Below, piece by piece: positions 63,092-64,000 of a stretch of 64,000 bases of DNA. Both the position numbers and the translations under genes were made by a program. Each line of letters starts with the position of its first letter. Position 1 is the stretch's first letter. The stretch covers positions 62,001-126,000 of the forward strand of contig NZ_JAGOBJ010000010.1 of the NCBI RefSeq assembly GCF_017983445.1, in the 5' to 3' direction. Below the pieces are notes generated by a model. That model ran no database searches, was not told where the DNA came from, and saw nothing but the letters and a program-made list of their open reading frames with translations. The stretch comes from Halomonas sp. (lineage in GTDB: Bacteria > Pseudomonadota > Gammaproteobacteria > Pseudomonadales > Halomonadaceae).

Positions 63092-63883
63092 ATGAACGTT
63101 CCCATCAAGACACCTTCAGAAATCGAGAAAATGCGCGAAGCCGGGCGCCAAGCCGTCAGCGTGTTTGAAATGATCACGCCTCATATACAGGCAGGCGTCA
63201 GCACCGGCGAGATTGACCGACTGTGTCATGAATATATTGTCAATGAACTGGGCTCCACCCCTGCCCCGCTCAACTATCACGGCTATACCCATGCCACCTG
63301 TATCTCCCTGAACCACGTGGTTTGTCACGGCTTCCCAGATTTCAATAAAAAGCTCAAGAACGGCGACATCATGAACCTGGATGTCACGGTCAAGACGCCG
63401 GATGGTTATCACGGCGACTCCAGCATGATGTTTATCATCGGCGAAACCATTCAGGGTGAGCGTCTATGTCGGATCACCCAGGAGTGCCTGTATAAAAGCA
63501 TTGCGCTGGTCAAACCTGGCGTGCGTCTTTCAGAGCTTGCTCAAGCGATTCAAAAGCACGCCGAAGGGCACGGCTACTCCGTGGTTCGCGACTTCTGTGG
63601 GCACGGCATTGGCGCAGGTTTCCATGAGGACCCTCAGATTCTTCACTATGATGGCTACGCGCCTGAAGCTGACATCACCTTGGAAGCCGGCATGTGCTTT
63701 ACCATCGAACCCATGATTAACGTTGGCGGCTACAAAACCAAAGTGCTGCGCGATGGTTGGACAGCCGTCACTAAAGACAAGAGCCTATCGGCTCAATGGG
63801 AACACACCTTACTGGTTACCGAGACAGGGGTTGAAGTTCTGACCGCGCGTAGCGACGAAGACTTTAGCTTTTTAGATCGCTAA
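63092..63883 (+). CDS. map: Methionine aminopeptidase, type I
   Basis: A 263-residue enzyme that removes the initiator methionine. Metal ligands D97, D109, H171, E206 and E237 and the substrate-contacting H79 are in place. Length matches E. coli Map (264). It is divergent from rpsB and overlaps glnD by one base. Confidence 0.96.
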   Translation: MNVPIKTPSEIEKMREAGRQAVSVFEMITPHIQAGVSTGEIDRLCHEYIVNELGSTPAPLNYHGYTHATCISLNHVVCHGFPDFNKKLKNGDIMNLDVTVKTPDGYHGDSSMMFIIGETIQGERLCRITQECLYKSIALVKPGVRLSELAQAIQKHAEGHGYSVVRDFCGHGIGAGFHEDPQILHYDGYAPEADITLEAGMCFTIEPMINVGGYKTKVLRDGWTAVTKDKSLSAQWEHTLLVTETGVEVLTARSDEDFSFLDR

Positions 63884-64000
63884 TGCTCCTTCACCACTAC
63901 CGGTTCGAACCGGACACGTCGCTTTATGACCTTGAGGCTTTTCGTACGGAGCTTTCCGGCTCACGCTCGCCCATTGCGCCGTTTAAAACGGCGCTCCGCG
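63883..64000 (+). CDS. glnD: GlnD uridylyltransferase, N-terminal fragment cut by the window edge
   Basis: The frame opens with ATG inside TAATG at the map stop and stays open for 39 codons to the window end. The visible residues end in FKTALR, which fits the N-terminal helix of GlnD. The map-glnD order is standard in gammaproteobacteria. GlnD modifies PII proteins in response to glutamine. The catalytic GSxxRxE motif lies beyond the window. Confidence 0.7.
   Translation, partial: MLLHHYRFEPDTSLYDLEAFRTELSGSRSPIAPFKTALR

Noticed and set aside
1-64000. CRISPR arrays, rRNA, tRNA genes, prophage or complete insertion sequence
   Set aside because: No regularly spaced identical repeats with unique spacers, no tRNA cloverleaf or rRNA stretches, and no transposase, integrase or phage structural gene were seen.

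Overview
The window looks like ordinary chromosome from a gammaproteobacterium of the Halomonadaceae (Halomonas/Vreelandella-like). This rests on gene content and order: the rpsB-tsf-pyrH-frr-uppS-cdsA-dxr-rseP-bamA-skp-lpxD-fabZ-lpxA-lpxB-rnhB-dnaE-accA-tilS run, lptF/lptG divergent from pepA, and the ubiD-fre pair. GC is moderate to high, and many proteins are acidic (for example the mature SodC), which suits a salt-tolerant organism. Genus assignment is inference; no rRNA or tRNA gene was seen.

Layout. 1-8.2 kb: LysR regulator, membrane metallophosphoesterase, RecQ-like helicase, persulfide-dioxygenase-like MBL hydrolase, a small DUF1653 protein, tcdA, truC-like pseudouridine synthase, periplasmic Cu/Zn superoxide dismutase. 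8.4-15.2 kb: CstA-type transporter, then a four-gene Opp/Dpp-type ABC importer with a fused double permease and a Zur-like palindrome upstream. 15.3-19 kb: bacterioferritin, Bfd ferredoxin, RDD protein, lptG and lptF. 19.1-27.7 kb: pepA, ilvE, holC, a YhcG-type nuclease, an MFS transporter and valS. 27.9-31.4 kb: PAP2 phosphatase, then an AT-richer pocket with a CI-like repressor divergent from a phytochrome-like GAF-PHY protein, then a META lipoprotein and gloA. 31.6-36.6 kb: membrane hydrolase, MliC lipoprotein, DUF3087-like protein, a MITE-like repeat, DAHP synthase behind a tyrosine-rich leader ORF, and a flavin reductase. 36.7-43 kb: ubiD, rho, a 720-base gene-free stretch, ppx, tilS. 43-62.7 kb: the large essential minus-strand cluster for fatty acid, lipid A, outer-membrane assembly, isoprenoid and translation functions. 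63-64 kb: map and the start of glnD.

Most genes are housekeeping. The unusual signals lie at gene boundaries and in small ORFs. (i) A 54-codon tyrosine-rich ORF overlaps the aroF start by ATGA. (ii) A 23-codon ORF before ilvE has its ribosome-binding site and start codon inside a 16-bp stem. (iii) Short tandem repeats of 13-19 bp contain the stop or start codon of a gene at four loci (LysR, sodC, lptG/RDD, lpxA/lpxB); at lpxA/lpxB they form a repeat-coded mini-ORF joining the two genes. (iv) An orphan GAF-PHY protein has a reduced chromophore pocket and sits opposite a repressor gene with a shared dyad operator. These are the best candidates for undescribed biology. All functional statements about them are inference from sequence alone.
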